DNA of 62,457 bases from Pseudonocardia terrae (lineage in GTDB: Bacteria; Actinomycetota; Actinomycetes; Mycobacteriales; Pseudonocardiaceae). Shown piece by piece: positions 24,224-32,448 of the stretch. A program made the position numbers and the translations under genes. Below the pieces are notes generated by a model. The model saw only the letters and a list, made by a program, of their open reading frames with translations. It did no database searches and was not told the DNA's origin. The stretch spans positions 1 through 62,457 of the forward strand of contig NZ_JAJTTE010000045.1 in NCBI RefSeq assembly GCF_021343995.1. Reading direction: 5' to 3'. Numbering within the stretch: position 1 is the first letter of the stretch; each line of letters begins with the position of its first letter.

Positions 24224-24505
24224 GTGCTGGTCGAGCTGGGCGCCGTGCCCACCGCGGAAACGGTCGCGAGCGTCCTGGCGCAGAACCCGGAGCCCCCGCC
24301 GGACAAGGGCGAGGAGTTCGGCAAGGCCTCGCCCGTCGCGCTCGTCGTCATCCTGTTGCTGGCCGTGGTCACGATCGCGCTGATCGTGTCGATGAGCCGG
24401 CGGATCCGGCGGCTGCCGCAGTCCTTCGACGAGCAGGCCGAGCAGGAGCCGGGCGGCGCGGACCGCGACGAGGCCGGCACCGGGGAGCGCCCCGAGCAGC
24501 GGTGA
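24224..24505 (+). CDS. small single-pass membrane protein (Rv1083-like)
   Basis: 93 residues, GTG start with AGGAG 8 bases upstream and a TAGCCT -10 candidate at 24178-24183. One membrane helix SPVALVVILLLAVVTIALIV near residues 36-55, then a basic hinge and an acidic tail (FDEQAEQEPGGADRDEAG). It follows mca exactly as Rv1083 follows Rv1082. Function unknown; conserved linkage suggests a role beside Mca at the membrane. Confidence 0.75.
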   Translation: MLVELGAVPTAETVASVLAQNPEPPPDKGEEFGKASPVALVVILLLAVVTIALIVSMSRRIRRLPQSFDEQAEQEPGGADRDEAGTGERPEQR

Positions 24506-24572
24506 GCATCCGCCGACCCGTCGCCGGGTCGCCCGGGCGGCGGGTCGCGCCCGCCGGTGACAGGGTGGGCGC

Positions 24573-26582
<2,010 letters not shown>

Positions 26583-26664
26583 ACCTCGCCCCGAACCCCT
26601 CCTCGGAACCCTGCCGCGGATCTTCGTTCGCTTCGCTTCCGGAGAACGGCCTCGTGCATCTTGT

Positions 26665-26689
26665 GTTGCTGTGTAATCTCGTAAGCAAC
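26665..26689. promoter_or_regulatory. inverted repeat around a TAATCT hexamer
   Basis: GTTGCT (26665-26670) and AGCAAC (26684-26689) flank an A/T-rich core holding TAATCT (26674-26679), 18 bases before the start of the next gene and just before its AGGAGG site. It is a likely promoter-operator, perhaps bound by the RHH-like product itself. Confidence 0.4.
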
Positions 26690-26706
26690 GCAGCAGGAGG
26701 TGCGGG

Positions 26707-27309
26707 ATGACGGGACGGATGCACAAGGGTTGGCACGGCGGCGGGCGCGGGCAGGGACGCGGACCCCGCGGAGGGTGGCAGCAGGCGGACCTGCCGGACA
26801 CCGGCGATGCGCAGGCCTGGCTGCGCGGCCGGCTGCCCGACGGCTGGTTCGTCGGCGCGCCGGAGGTGACCATCGACCGGGAGGAGATCGTGATCGTCGG
26901 CGAGCTGCCGGCGGTGGAGGGCGACTTCCCCGACACGGACGCCGGACGGGCCGAGAAGGCGGCCACGGCGGCGGGGCGCATCTCGCGCTTCCGTGAGGAG
27001 ACCCGGGACGAGCGGATCGACATCGCCCGTCAGGCCGAGCACCGCTACCAGCGGAAGGTCGCCTGGGGCGCCCGGATCGGCGAGGTCGAGGAGCTGTTCA
27101 CGACCGCGTCGGTGCCGGTGATGACGCGGCTGCGCCAGCCCGAGCGCATGGTGCTGGACACCCTGGTCGACTCGGGGGTCGCGCGCTCGCGGTCCGACGC
27201 GCTTGCCTGGGCGGTACGCCTGGTGGGCCGCAACGCGGACACCTGGCTCGCCGACCTGCGCGAGGCCATGGCCAAGGTCGACGAGCTGCGGACCCGCGGC
27301 CCGGAGTAG
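26707..27309 (+). CDS. conserved hypothetical protein with RHH-like C-terminus
   Basis: 200 residues, ATG 6 bases after CAGGAGG. The first 25 residues are Gly/Arg-rich and basic (HKGWHGGGRGQGRGPRGGWQ), as in nucleic-acid-binding tails. A middle domain (WFVGAPEVTIDREEIVIVGE) has alternating strands. The C-terminus RLRQPERMVLDTLVDSGVAR followed by SRSDALAWAVRLVG resembles a ribbon-helix-helix or RHH-associated helix pair. DNA or RNA binding is plausible. An inverted repeat overlaps its promoter, compatible with autoregulation. Confidence 0.65.
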   Translation: MTGRMHKGWHGGGRGQGRGPRGGWQQADLPDTGDAQAWLRGRLPDGWFVGAPEVTIDREEIVIVGELPAVEGDFPDTDAGRAEKAATAAGRISRFREETRDERIDIARQAEHRYQRKVAWGARIGEVEELFTTASVPVMTRLRQPERMVLDTLVDSGVARSRSDALAWAVRLVGRNADTWLADLREAMAKVDELRTRGPE

Positions 27310-27324
27310 CCGTCCGCGGCGGGG

Positions 27325-28008
27325 TCAGCTGGGGAAGAGCGCGAACCAGATCGCGATCTGGTGGCAGATCGCCGCCAGCACCGTGGCCGCGTGGAAGAAC
27401 TCGTGGTAGCCGAAGGTCTTCGGCCACGGGTTGGGCCAGTGCACGGCGTAGAAGACCGCACCGGCCGTGTAGAGCGCGCCGCCGACCAGTAGCAGGACCA
27501 GGGCGGCCACGCCGGCGTTGTGCAGCAGGTCGGGCAGCACGAACACCGCGACCCAGCCGAGCGCGAGGTAGATCGGGACCGCGAGCCACTTCGGCGAGTG
27601 GGGCCAGCACATCTTGAGGATCACGCCGGCCAGCGCGCCGCCCCACACCACGCCCAGCACGACGCGGCCGGTGCCCGGGGCCATCGCCAGCATCGCCACG
27701 GGCGTGTACGTGCCCGCGATGAAGACGAAGATCATCGAATGGTCGAGGCGACGCATGATCAGCCGGCTGCGCGGCGTGGTCCAGGTGCGGCGGTGGTAGA
27801 GCGCGCTCACGCCGAACAGGCCGAGGATCGTCACGCTGTAGACCGACGTCGCCAGGGCGGCGGCCCCGCCCACGAGCGACGCGGCGACGGCGACCAGCGT
27901 GGCGCACGCCGCGACCGAGGTGACGAACGACCAGAAGTGCAGCCAGCCGCGCATCCGCGGCTTGACGAAGGGGAGGTCCGACGGCGGCTGGAGGGTCCCG
28001 GCGGTCAC
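27325..28008 (-). CDS. hemolysin III / YqfA (PAQR) family membrane protein
   Basis: 227 residues with seven predicted membrane helices. The PAQR metal-site residues are in place: SALYHRRTW (His in helix 2), DHSMIFVFIAGTYTP (Asp and Ser), and HEFFHAATVLAAICHQIAIW (two His in the last helices). It is the Rv1085c counterpart by position. Members affect membrane fluidity or act as zinc-dependent ceramidase-like hydrolases; hemolysis is not implied. Confidence 0.9.
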   Translation of the reverse strand: MTAGTLQPPSDLPFVKPRMRGWLHFWSFVTSVAACATLVAVAASLVGGAAALATSVYSVTILGLFGVSALYHRRTWTTPRSRLIMRRLDHSMIFVFIAGTYTPVAMLAMAPGTGRVVLGVVWGGALAGVILKMCWPHSPKWLAVPIYLALGWVAVFVLPDLLHNAGVAALVLLLVGGALYTAGAVFYAVHWPNPWPKTFGYHEFFHAATVLAAICHQIAIWFALFPS

Positions 28009-28132
28009 CCGCCCGAGGGTACGGGATCACCGTCCGCGCCCGGGTTGCCCACCGGTGGCCGGGCGGTGAAGCACGCCGGGTCGACGGCCTTCGGGCGCAG
28101 GCGGTCCGGGACCGCGGCGTAGGCTCCGCCCC

Positions 28133-28900
28133 GTGGGTGTCCGTGACCTCCTCTATTCGACCTACGAGGCGAGGCTCGCCCGGCGGCTGGTCGGTGCGGA
28201 GCGCCCCCGCCACGTCGCGCTGATCCTCGACGGCAACCGGCGCTGGGCACGCGACGCCGGGCTCGAGGACGTGAACGACGGCCACCGGGTCGGCGCGGCG
28301 AAGATCTCCGACCTGCTCGGCTGGTGCGGCGACGCGGGTGTCGAGGTCGTGACCCTGTTCCTGCTCTCCACGGACAACCTGTCCCGCCCCGCCGACGAGC
28401 TCGAGCCGCTGCTGGAGATCATCGCCGACGTCGTCGACGAGCTGAGCGGCCCGACCGCCCCGTGGCGGCTCCGGGTCGTCGGCGCCCTGGAGCTGCTCCC
28501 GCCGCGGATCGCGCAGCGGCTGGCCGCGGCCGCCGCCCGCACCACCGACCGCCCGGGGCTGGAGCTCAACGTCGCCGTCGGGTACGGCGGCCGACAGGAG
28601 ATCGCCGACGCGGTGCGCAAGCTGCTGCTGCAGCACGCCGAGGCGGGCTCGTCGATCGAGGAACTGGCCGAGGTGCTCGACGTCGACCACATCGCCGCGC
28701 ACCTCTACACCTCCGGCCAGCCGGATCCCGACCTCGTGATCCGGACGTCGGGGGAGCAGCGACTCTCGGGTTTCCTGCTCTGGCAGAGCGCGCATTCGGA
28801 ATTTCATTTCTGCGAGGCCTACTGGCCCGAGTTCCGCCGCGTCGACTTCCTCCGGGCGCTGCGCGACTACGCCGCCCGGCACCGCCGATTCGGCGGCTGA
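28133..28900 (+). CDS. short-chain Z-isoprenyl diphosphate synthase (UppS family)
   Basis: 255 residues, GTG start. The family signature is LILDGNRRWARDAGLEDVND, with GGRQEIADAVRKLL and a C-terminal PDLVIRTSGEQRLSGFLLWQ and SEFHFCEAYWPEF. cis-Prenyltransferases make decaprenyl or farnesyl carriers for cell-wall synthesis. Position and length match Rv1086, which makes omega,E,Z-farnesyl diphosphate, so the same product is inferred. TAGGCT (28120-28125) lies 7 bases before GTG, giving a predicted leaderless mRNA. Confidence 0.9.
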   Translation: MGVRDLLYSTYEARLARRLVGAERPRHVALILDGNRRWARDAGLEDVNDGHRVGAAKISDLLGWCGDAGVEVVTLFLLSTDNLSRPADELEPLLEIIADVVDELSGPTAPWRLRVVGALELLPPRIAQRLAAAAARTTDRPGLELNVAVGYGGRQEIADAVRKLLLQHAEAGSSIEELAEVLDVDHIAAHLYTSGQPDPDLVIRTSGEQRLSGFLLWQSAHSEFHFCEAYWPEFRRVDFLRALRDYAARHRRFGG

Positions 28901-28946
28901 CACCGACGCCCCGGGGCTCGCGGGGTAAACGGCCGAGAACGCCGAA

Positions 28947-28976
28947 CGGCGCCGGTCCCGAAGGGGACCGACGCCG
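28947..28976. terminator. hairpin between Z-isoprenyl synthase and first secreted-protein gene
   Basis: CGGCG/CGCCG and GGTCCC/GGGACC arms with a 2x2 internal mismatch and a GAAG loop. It lies between convergent stops, with no T run. It probably serves both directions. Confidence 0.55.
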
Positions 28977-28993
28977 TCGGTGGAGTGCGGTTC

Positions 28994-29338
28994 TCAGTCG
29001 ACCGAGTCGCCCGCGCCCGAGACGATGCCGCAGGAGCGGTCGGTGTCGGTGTGCACCGAGCTGTTGGCCTGGGCCTTGCCGAACAGGCCGAGCGCGCCGG
29101 TGGCGGAGCCGACGATGTCCTTGACGTTGGCCTGGCCCGCGAGCAGACCGGCGTTGACCGGAACGTCGTTGTTGCAGGCCTGGACCGGCACGTTGGCGTT
29201 GTTGCCGGAGACGTTGATCAGGCCCTTGCCCGACTTGTCGATGCCGGTGTCGTGCGACTCGTGGGCGAACGCGAGCGGGCTGATGGCGACGACGGACGCG
29301 GCCGAGGCGGCGGCGACCAGGGCGACCTTCTTCAGCAT
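28994..29338 (-). CDS. small secreted protein, chaplin-like, paralogue 1 of 3
   Basis: 114 residues. Signal peptide MLKKVALVAAASAASVVAIS with an AFA cleavage site before HESHDTG. The mature part has the core GKGLINVSGNNANVPVQACN then NDVPVNAG, and ends with DTDRSCG: two cysteines that can form one disulfide. The SGNNxNVPVQxC core recalls chaplin repeats of Streptomyces, but the protein is longer and no sorting or cell-wall motif is present. A GGAG site lies 8 bases before the ATG. Two paralogues follow upstream, each with its own promoter and terminator. Confidence 0.8.
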   Translation of the reverse strand: MLKKVALVAAASAASVVAISPLAFAHESHDTGIDKSGKGLINVSGNNANVPVQACNNDVPVNAGLLAGQANVKDIVGSATGALGLFGKAQANSSVHTDTDRSCGIVSGAGDSVD

Positions 29339-29385
29339 TTCTTCTCCTGTGTGTGTACGGGCCCGGGTAGGGCCCGGACTTCTCG

Positions 29386-29418
29386 AGTCGGTGTCCGACC
29401 GGGGAGCCCGCACCGACT
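29386..29418 (-). ncRNA. predicted 5'-terminal stem-loop of paralogue 1 mRNA
   Basis: On the minus strand AGTCGGTG ... CACCGACT form an 8-bp stem closing the 17-base loop CGGGCTCCCCGGTCGGA. The -10 element TAGCGT ends 8 bases upstream, so the mRNA should begin at the base of this stem. The same loop, with compensatory stem changes, occurs before the two paralogues. A second GC hairpin (GGGCCC arms) lies between it and the ribosome site. Confidence 0.6.
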
Positions 29419-29425
29419 GCTGATC

Positions 29426-29473
29426 ACGCTATCCGAGCAATGCGGAAATCGCGAAATCCGTACCACGATCGTG
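29426..29473 (-). promoter_or_regulatory. promoter and upstream box of paralogue 1
   Basis: -10 TAGCGT (29431-29426), a weak TCGCGA at the -35 position, and the palindrome CACGATCGTG (29464-29473) about 32 bp upstream of the -10. The same order and spacing occur before the other two paralogues, so a shared activator or sigma factor is likely. Confidence 0.55.
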
Positions 29474-29545
29474 TCGGACCGCGTTTCCCGTCGAAGTTAC
29501 GCCCACGATCGGATGAGTTCTGTGCCACCCATCGTGGAAGTGTCG

Positions 29546-29588
29546 GAAAAAGCAGGACGCCGGCCCGGAGGAACCGGGCCGGCGTCCT
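29546..29588 (-). terminator. strong intrinsic terminator of paralogue 2
   Basis: AGGACGCCGGCCCGG (29554-29568) pairs perfectly over 15 bp with CCGGGCCGGCGTCCT (29574-29588), loop 5 bases. On the minus strand it is followed by GCTTTTTCC. It ends the paralogue 2 mRNA just upstream of the paralogue 1 promoter. Confidence 0.85.
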
Positions 29589-29607
29589 GTCGGTCGATGC
29601 CGGGAGG

Positions 29608-29952
29608 TCAGCCGACCTTGTCGCCGGCGCCCGACTTGATGCCGCAGGAGCGGTCGGAGTCGGTGTGCACGTCGCTCTTGGCCTTGGCGTCGCCCGCGAT
29701 GCCGAGGGCGCCGGTGGCCACGCCGGTGATGTCCTTGAGGTTGGCCTGGCCGACCAGCGCGCCGGCGTTGACCGGGACGTCGTTGTTGCAGGCCTGGACC
29801 GGCACGTTGGCGTTGTTGCCGGAGACGTTGATCAGGCCCTTGCCCGACTTGTCGATGCCGGTCTCGTGCGACTCGTGCGCGAACGCGAGCGGGCTGATGG
29901 CGACGACGGACGCGGCCGAGGCGGCGGCGACCAGGGCGACCTTCTTCAGCAT
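29608..29952 (-). CDS. small secreted protein, chaplin-like, paralogue 2 of 3
   Basis: 114 residues, nearly identical to paralogue 1 in the signal peptide and the core (GKGLINVSGNNANVPVQACN). It differs in the segment after VPVNAG (ALVGQANLKDITGVATGALG) and ends DSDRSCGIKSGAGDKVG. The two cysteines are kept. DNA identity with paralogue 1 is high through the leader and first 60 codons, which indicates recent tandem duplication or gene conversion. It has its own promoter, 5' stem-loop and T-run terminator, so each copy is a separate transcription unit. Confidence 0.8.
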   Translation of the reverse strand: MLKKVALVAAASAASVVAISPLAFAHESHETGIDKSGKGLINVSGNNANVPVQACNNDVPVNAGALVGQANLKDITGVATGALGIAGDAKAKSDVHTDSDRSCGIKSGAGDKVG

Positions 29953-29998
29953 TTCTTCTCCTGTGTGTGTACGGGCCCGGGGAGGCCCGGACTTGTCG

Positions 29999-30031
29999 AG
30001 TCGGTGTCCGACCGGGGAGCCCGCACCGACT
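29999..30031 (-). ncRNA. predicted 5'-terminal stem-loop of paralogue 2 mRNA
   Basis: Same stem AGTCGGTG/CACCGACT and same 17-base loop as before paralogue 1. The -10 element TAAATT ends 8 bases upstream. Confidence 0.6.
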
Positions 30032-30038
30032 ACGGCTG

Positions 30039-30086
30039 AATTTATCCGGCGTATCCGCGAATCGCGAATTCGGTACCACGATCGTG
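30039..30086 (-). promoter_or_regulatory. promoter and upstream box of paralogue 2
   Basis: -10 TAAATT (30044-30039), TCGCGA at -35, palindrome CACGATCGTG (30077-30086) 32 bp upstream of the -10, as in paralogue 1. Further upstream both share an AAGTTAC ... CGATCGGATGA block. Confidence 0.55.
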
Positions 30087-30154
30087 TCGGATCGCGTTTT
30101 CCCCGGAAGTTACTACCTCGATCGGATGATGTGCGACCGAGGCGACAAGGCGAA

Positions 30155-30183
30155 CAGGCCGACCCGGGAACCGGGCCGGCCTG
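30155..30183 (-). terminator. terminator of paralogue 3
   Basis: CAGGCCGACCCGG (30155-30167) and CCGGGCCGGCCTG (30171-30183) pair over 13 bp. The single A/C mismatch on the plus strand becomes a G-U pair in minus-strand RNA, which shows the direction. It is followed by TTCGCC. Confidence 0.65.
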
Positions 30184-30208
30184 CTGCAGGGCGGAGCTGA
30201 CGGGAAGG

Positions 30209-30598
30209 TCAGGCGTCGACCTTGTCGCCCGCGCCGGCCTCGAGGCCGCAGGTGCGGTCCGAGTCGGTGTGGACGGTGGTGTCGGCCTTGGCCTTGCCGA
30301 ACAGGCCCAGGGCGCCGGTCAGCGCGCCGGTGATGTCCTTGGCGTTGCCCTGGATGGCGCCCACACCGGCGTTCACCGGGACGTCGTTGTTGCAGACCTG
30401 GATCGGGACGTTCACGTTGTTGCCCGACACGTTCAGCAGGCCCTTGCCCGACTTGTCGATGCCCGTGACCGACGAGCCGTGGTGGCCGTGGTCGCCCTTG
30501 TCGTGGTCGTGGCCCTTGTCACCGGCGAAGGCGAGCGGGCTGACGGCGACGAGAGAGGCGGCGACGCCGGTCGCGACGATTCCAGCCTTCTTCAGCAC
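30209..30598 (-). CDS. small secreted protein, chaplin-like, paralogue 3 of 3 with His-rich insert
   Basis: 129 residues, GTG start. Signal peptide with AFA site, then a paralogue-specific insert GDKGHDHDKGDHGHHGSSVT that is rich in His and Asp and could bind metal ions. The core GKGLLNVSGNNVNVPIQVCN and the end DSDRTCGLEAGAGDKVDA match the other copies, including both cysteines. It is the most diverged copy, both in protein and leader. It is likely exported by Sec and surface-located or released; function unknown. Confidence 0.8.
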   Translation of the reverse strand: MLKKAGIVATGVAASLVAVSPLAFAGDKGHDHDKGDHGHHGSSVTGIDKSGKGLLNVSGNNVNVPIQVCNNDVPVNAGVGAIQGNAKDITGALTGALGLFGKAKADTTVHTDSDRTCGLEAGAGDKVDA

Positions 30599-30646
30599 AG
30601 TTCTTCTCCTGTAGGTCTGCGGAACCGGCGAGCCGGCACCTTTCAG

Positions 30647-30677
30647 GTCAGCGTCCGACCGGGGAGCCCGCGCTGAC
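30647..30677 (-). ncRNA. predicted 5'-terminal stem-loop of paralogue 3 mRNA
   Basis: Stem GTCAGCG/CGCTGAC around the identical 17-base loop. Relative to the other copies two base pairs changed on both sides (G-C to A-U and U-A to C-G), keeping pairing. A second hairpin (CCGGC/GCCGG) again follows before the ribosome site. Confidence 0.6.
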
Positions 30678-30685
30678 TGATTCGA

Positions 30686-30734
30686 AAGCTATCCGCAGCC
30701 GCGCCTGTACAACAAACTTCGTGCCACTATCGTG
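30686..30734 (-). promoter_or_regulatory. promoter and upstream box of paralogue 3
   Basis: -10 TAGCTT (30691-30686) and box CACTATCGTG (30725-30734), 33 bp upstream of the -10. The box differs by one base from the other copies. The rest of the gap up to the DUF885 promoter (to about 30898) shows nothing clear. Confidence 0.5.
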
Positions 30735-30898
30735 TGAGCTACGAACTGTGCGTTTGGTTATTCCCCGGATAGGTGGAATTCAACGGCACGGCCGCACCGC
30801 TTTCCGCCGGACTTCCGGAACGGTGGGTAGCCGATCCACTCGTTCGGGAGGGTGGTCTTCCCGATCGTGTACGAGGGGCCGGTCGGGTGTCCGGCGGG

Positions 30899-30929
30899 TA
30901 GCGTCCCGGTGATGCGGAGAGTGCCGTGA
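30899..30929 (+). promoter_or_regulatory. leaderless-type promoter with a five-codon upstream frame
   Basis: TAGCGT (30899-30904), 7 bases, then ATG CGG AGA GTG CCG TGA (MRRVP). The stop TGA overlaps the GTG start of the DUF885 gene as GTGA. The spacing is the one seen at other leaderless genes here, so translation may begin on this mini-frame and pass to the main gene by re-initiation. Confidence 0.4.
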
Positions 30930-32185
30930 AGGCGGACGCGGTGGCCCGCGGGATCGCGCTGCTCGCGCTGCGGCTGGACCGCCTCGCGCCCGGCACCGTG
31001 GAGGCCTTCGACGGTGACCCCGTGGTCCGCCGGCACGTCCGCGCCGAGGCCGTCCCCGTGCCGTCGGAGCTCGCCCGCGAGGCGGCGCGGCTGCGCCGGG
31101 CGGTCCCGTACCTCCGACTCCCGCCGGTGCGCGAGGCCTTCCTCGACGGCGAGCTGCGGGCCCTCGAGCGGACGGCCCGGACCCTCGCGGGCGAGCGCGT
31201 GTCGTTGCGCACCGAGATCCGGGAGACCTACGGCGTCGACGTCGCCCCGGGCGACCCGGACCGGTACCGGGCGGCACAGCGGGCGGTCGACTCGCTGCTG
31301 CCCGGGCGGGGCCCGCTCGCCGACCGGCTGGCCGCGCATCGCGTGCGGGACGAGCTGCCCGGCGAGCGCCGCGGCCCGGCGATCCACGCCCTGACCGAGG
31401 CCCTGCGGGAGCGGACCGCCGCCGTCCTCGACCTGCCGGCGGGCGAGGAGGTCGAGATCGAGCTCGTCGAGGGACGGCCGTGGAGCGGGTTCACCCGCCA
31501 CCTCGGCGGGCGCCGCTCGCTCGCCCGGTTCAGCACGGACGCGCCGCAGCGGGCGGGACAGCTCGCCCGGCTCGTCGCGCACGAGACCTACCCGGGGCAC
31601 CACGTCGAGCACCTCCGCCGCGCGGCCGCGGCCCGGTCGGAACCCGAGCGGGCGCTGAGTCTCACCCGCAGTCCGCGCGCCCTCGTCGTCGAGGGGGTGG
31701 CGGACCTCGGGCTCGACGCCGTCGTCGGGCCGGGGTGGGGGCCGTGGGCTGCCGACGTGCTGGCCGACGTGGGTGTGGTCACGGACGGTGAGCTGGCCGA
31801 GGCGCTGGAGGAGGCGATGCTGCCGCTGCAGCACGTCCGGCTCGACGCGGCGCTCCTCGTCGACCGGTCAGGTACGGCGGCGGCCCGCGACCATCTGCGC
31901 CGGTGGCTCCTGCTCGACGACGCCCGCGCGGACCGTGCGCTCCGGTTCCTCACCGACCCGCGTTGGCGGGCGTACACGGTCACCTACGTGGTCGGGTACC
32001 CACTGGTGCGTGGCTGGTGGGCGGGCGACACCGCGCGGTTCCTCCGGGCGCTCGACCGGCCCGTCACGCCGGGGGTGCTGGCCTCACCGGGCGCGCGGGG
32101 CTGGTCCGGACGGTCGGCGGCCGACCGGGGTGTGCCGGCGACGGACGGTGTCGATCATGCGATGAGCGGTCGGCCGTTCTGTTAA
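30926..32185 (+). CDS. DUF885-like metalloprotease-type protein
   Basis: 419 residues, GTG start with GGAGAG 4 bases upstream. The metal-binding motif is HETYPGHHVEH (first His at residue 219), the DUF885/M32-like HExxPGHH pattern; a later SPRALVVEGVADLGLD supplies the conserved Glu of the third ligand region. The N-terminal half is helical. Family members are presumed metallopeptidases of unknown substrate. No signal peptide is seen. It is preceded by a predicted mini-frame whose stop overlaps its start. Confidence 0.8.
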   Translation: MKADAVARGIALLALRLDRLAPGTVEAFDGDPVVRRHVRAEAVPVPSELAREAARLRRAVPYLRLPPVREAFLDGELRALERTARTLAGERVSLRTEIRETYGVDVAPGDPDRYRAAQRAVDSLLPGRGPLADRLAAHRVRDELPGERRGPAIHALTEALRERTAAVLDLPAGEEVEIELVEGRPWSGFTRHLGGRRSLARFSTDAPQRAGQLARLVAHETYPGHHVEHLRRAAAARSEPERALSLTRSPRALVVEGVADLGLDAVVGPGWGPWAADVLADVGVVTDGELAEALEEAMLPLQHVRLDAALLVDRSGTAAARDHLRRWLLLDDARADRALRFLTDPRWRAYTVTYVVGYPLVRGWWAGDTARFLRALDRPVTPGVLASPGARGWSGRSAADRGVPATDGVDHAMSGRPFC

Positions 32186-32223
32186 TTCTCGGGATCGGTC
32201 ACGGACGCGACACGATCTCACCC

Positions 32224-32254
32224 TTGACCGCATGAGGGTGACCGCTAGTAGCGT
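32224..32254 (+). promoter_or_regulatory. candidate phoH2 promoter
   Basis: TTGACC (32224-32229) and TAGTAG or TAGCGT (32246-32254) at 16 or 19 bp spacing. This leaves a leader of about 190 bases that contains a GGGCCGG/CCGGCCC hairpin (32326-32342) before phoH2. No separate antitoxin-like frame of the PhoAT type is evident in this leader. Confidence 0.4.
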
Positions 32255-32448
32255 CAGCGGTGGCGGTGCGTACCGATCGCACCGTCCGGGGAGGCCCTGG
32301 ACGTGGTGTTGCGAAGCACCCGAGAGGGCCGGCACCCGGCCCTTGCGGGCGTGCGGGCGGCGTCGCAGACGTGGTTCGTGCAACCGCACCGGGGTCGGCC
32401 GGCCCACCGGAACTGTGGGCGTGGTGCCGCGCCCGCGAGGGAGCACCC

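Noticed and set aside
29386..30677. known c-di-AMP (ydaO) riboswitch before secreted-protein genes
   Set aside because: The hairpins are short and lack the ydaO conserved sequence blocks; they sit right at the predicted transcription start.
32186..32448. possible PhoAT-type antitoxin frame before phoH2
   Set aside because: No short frame with its own start, stop and ribosome site was found; available frames run through phoH2.
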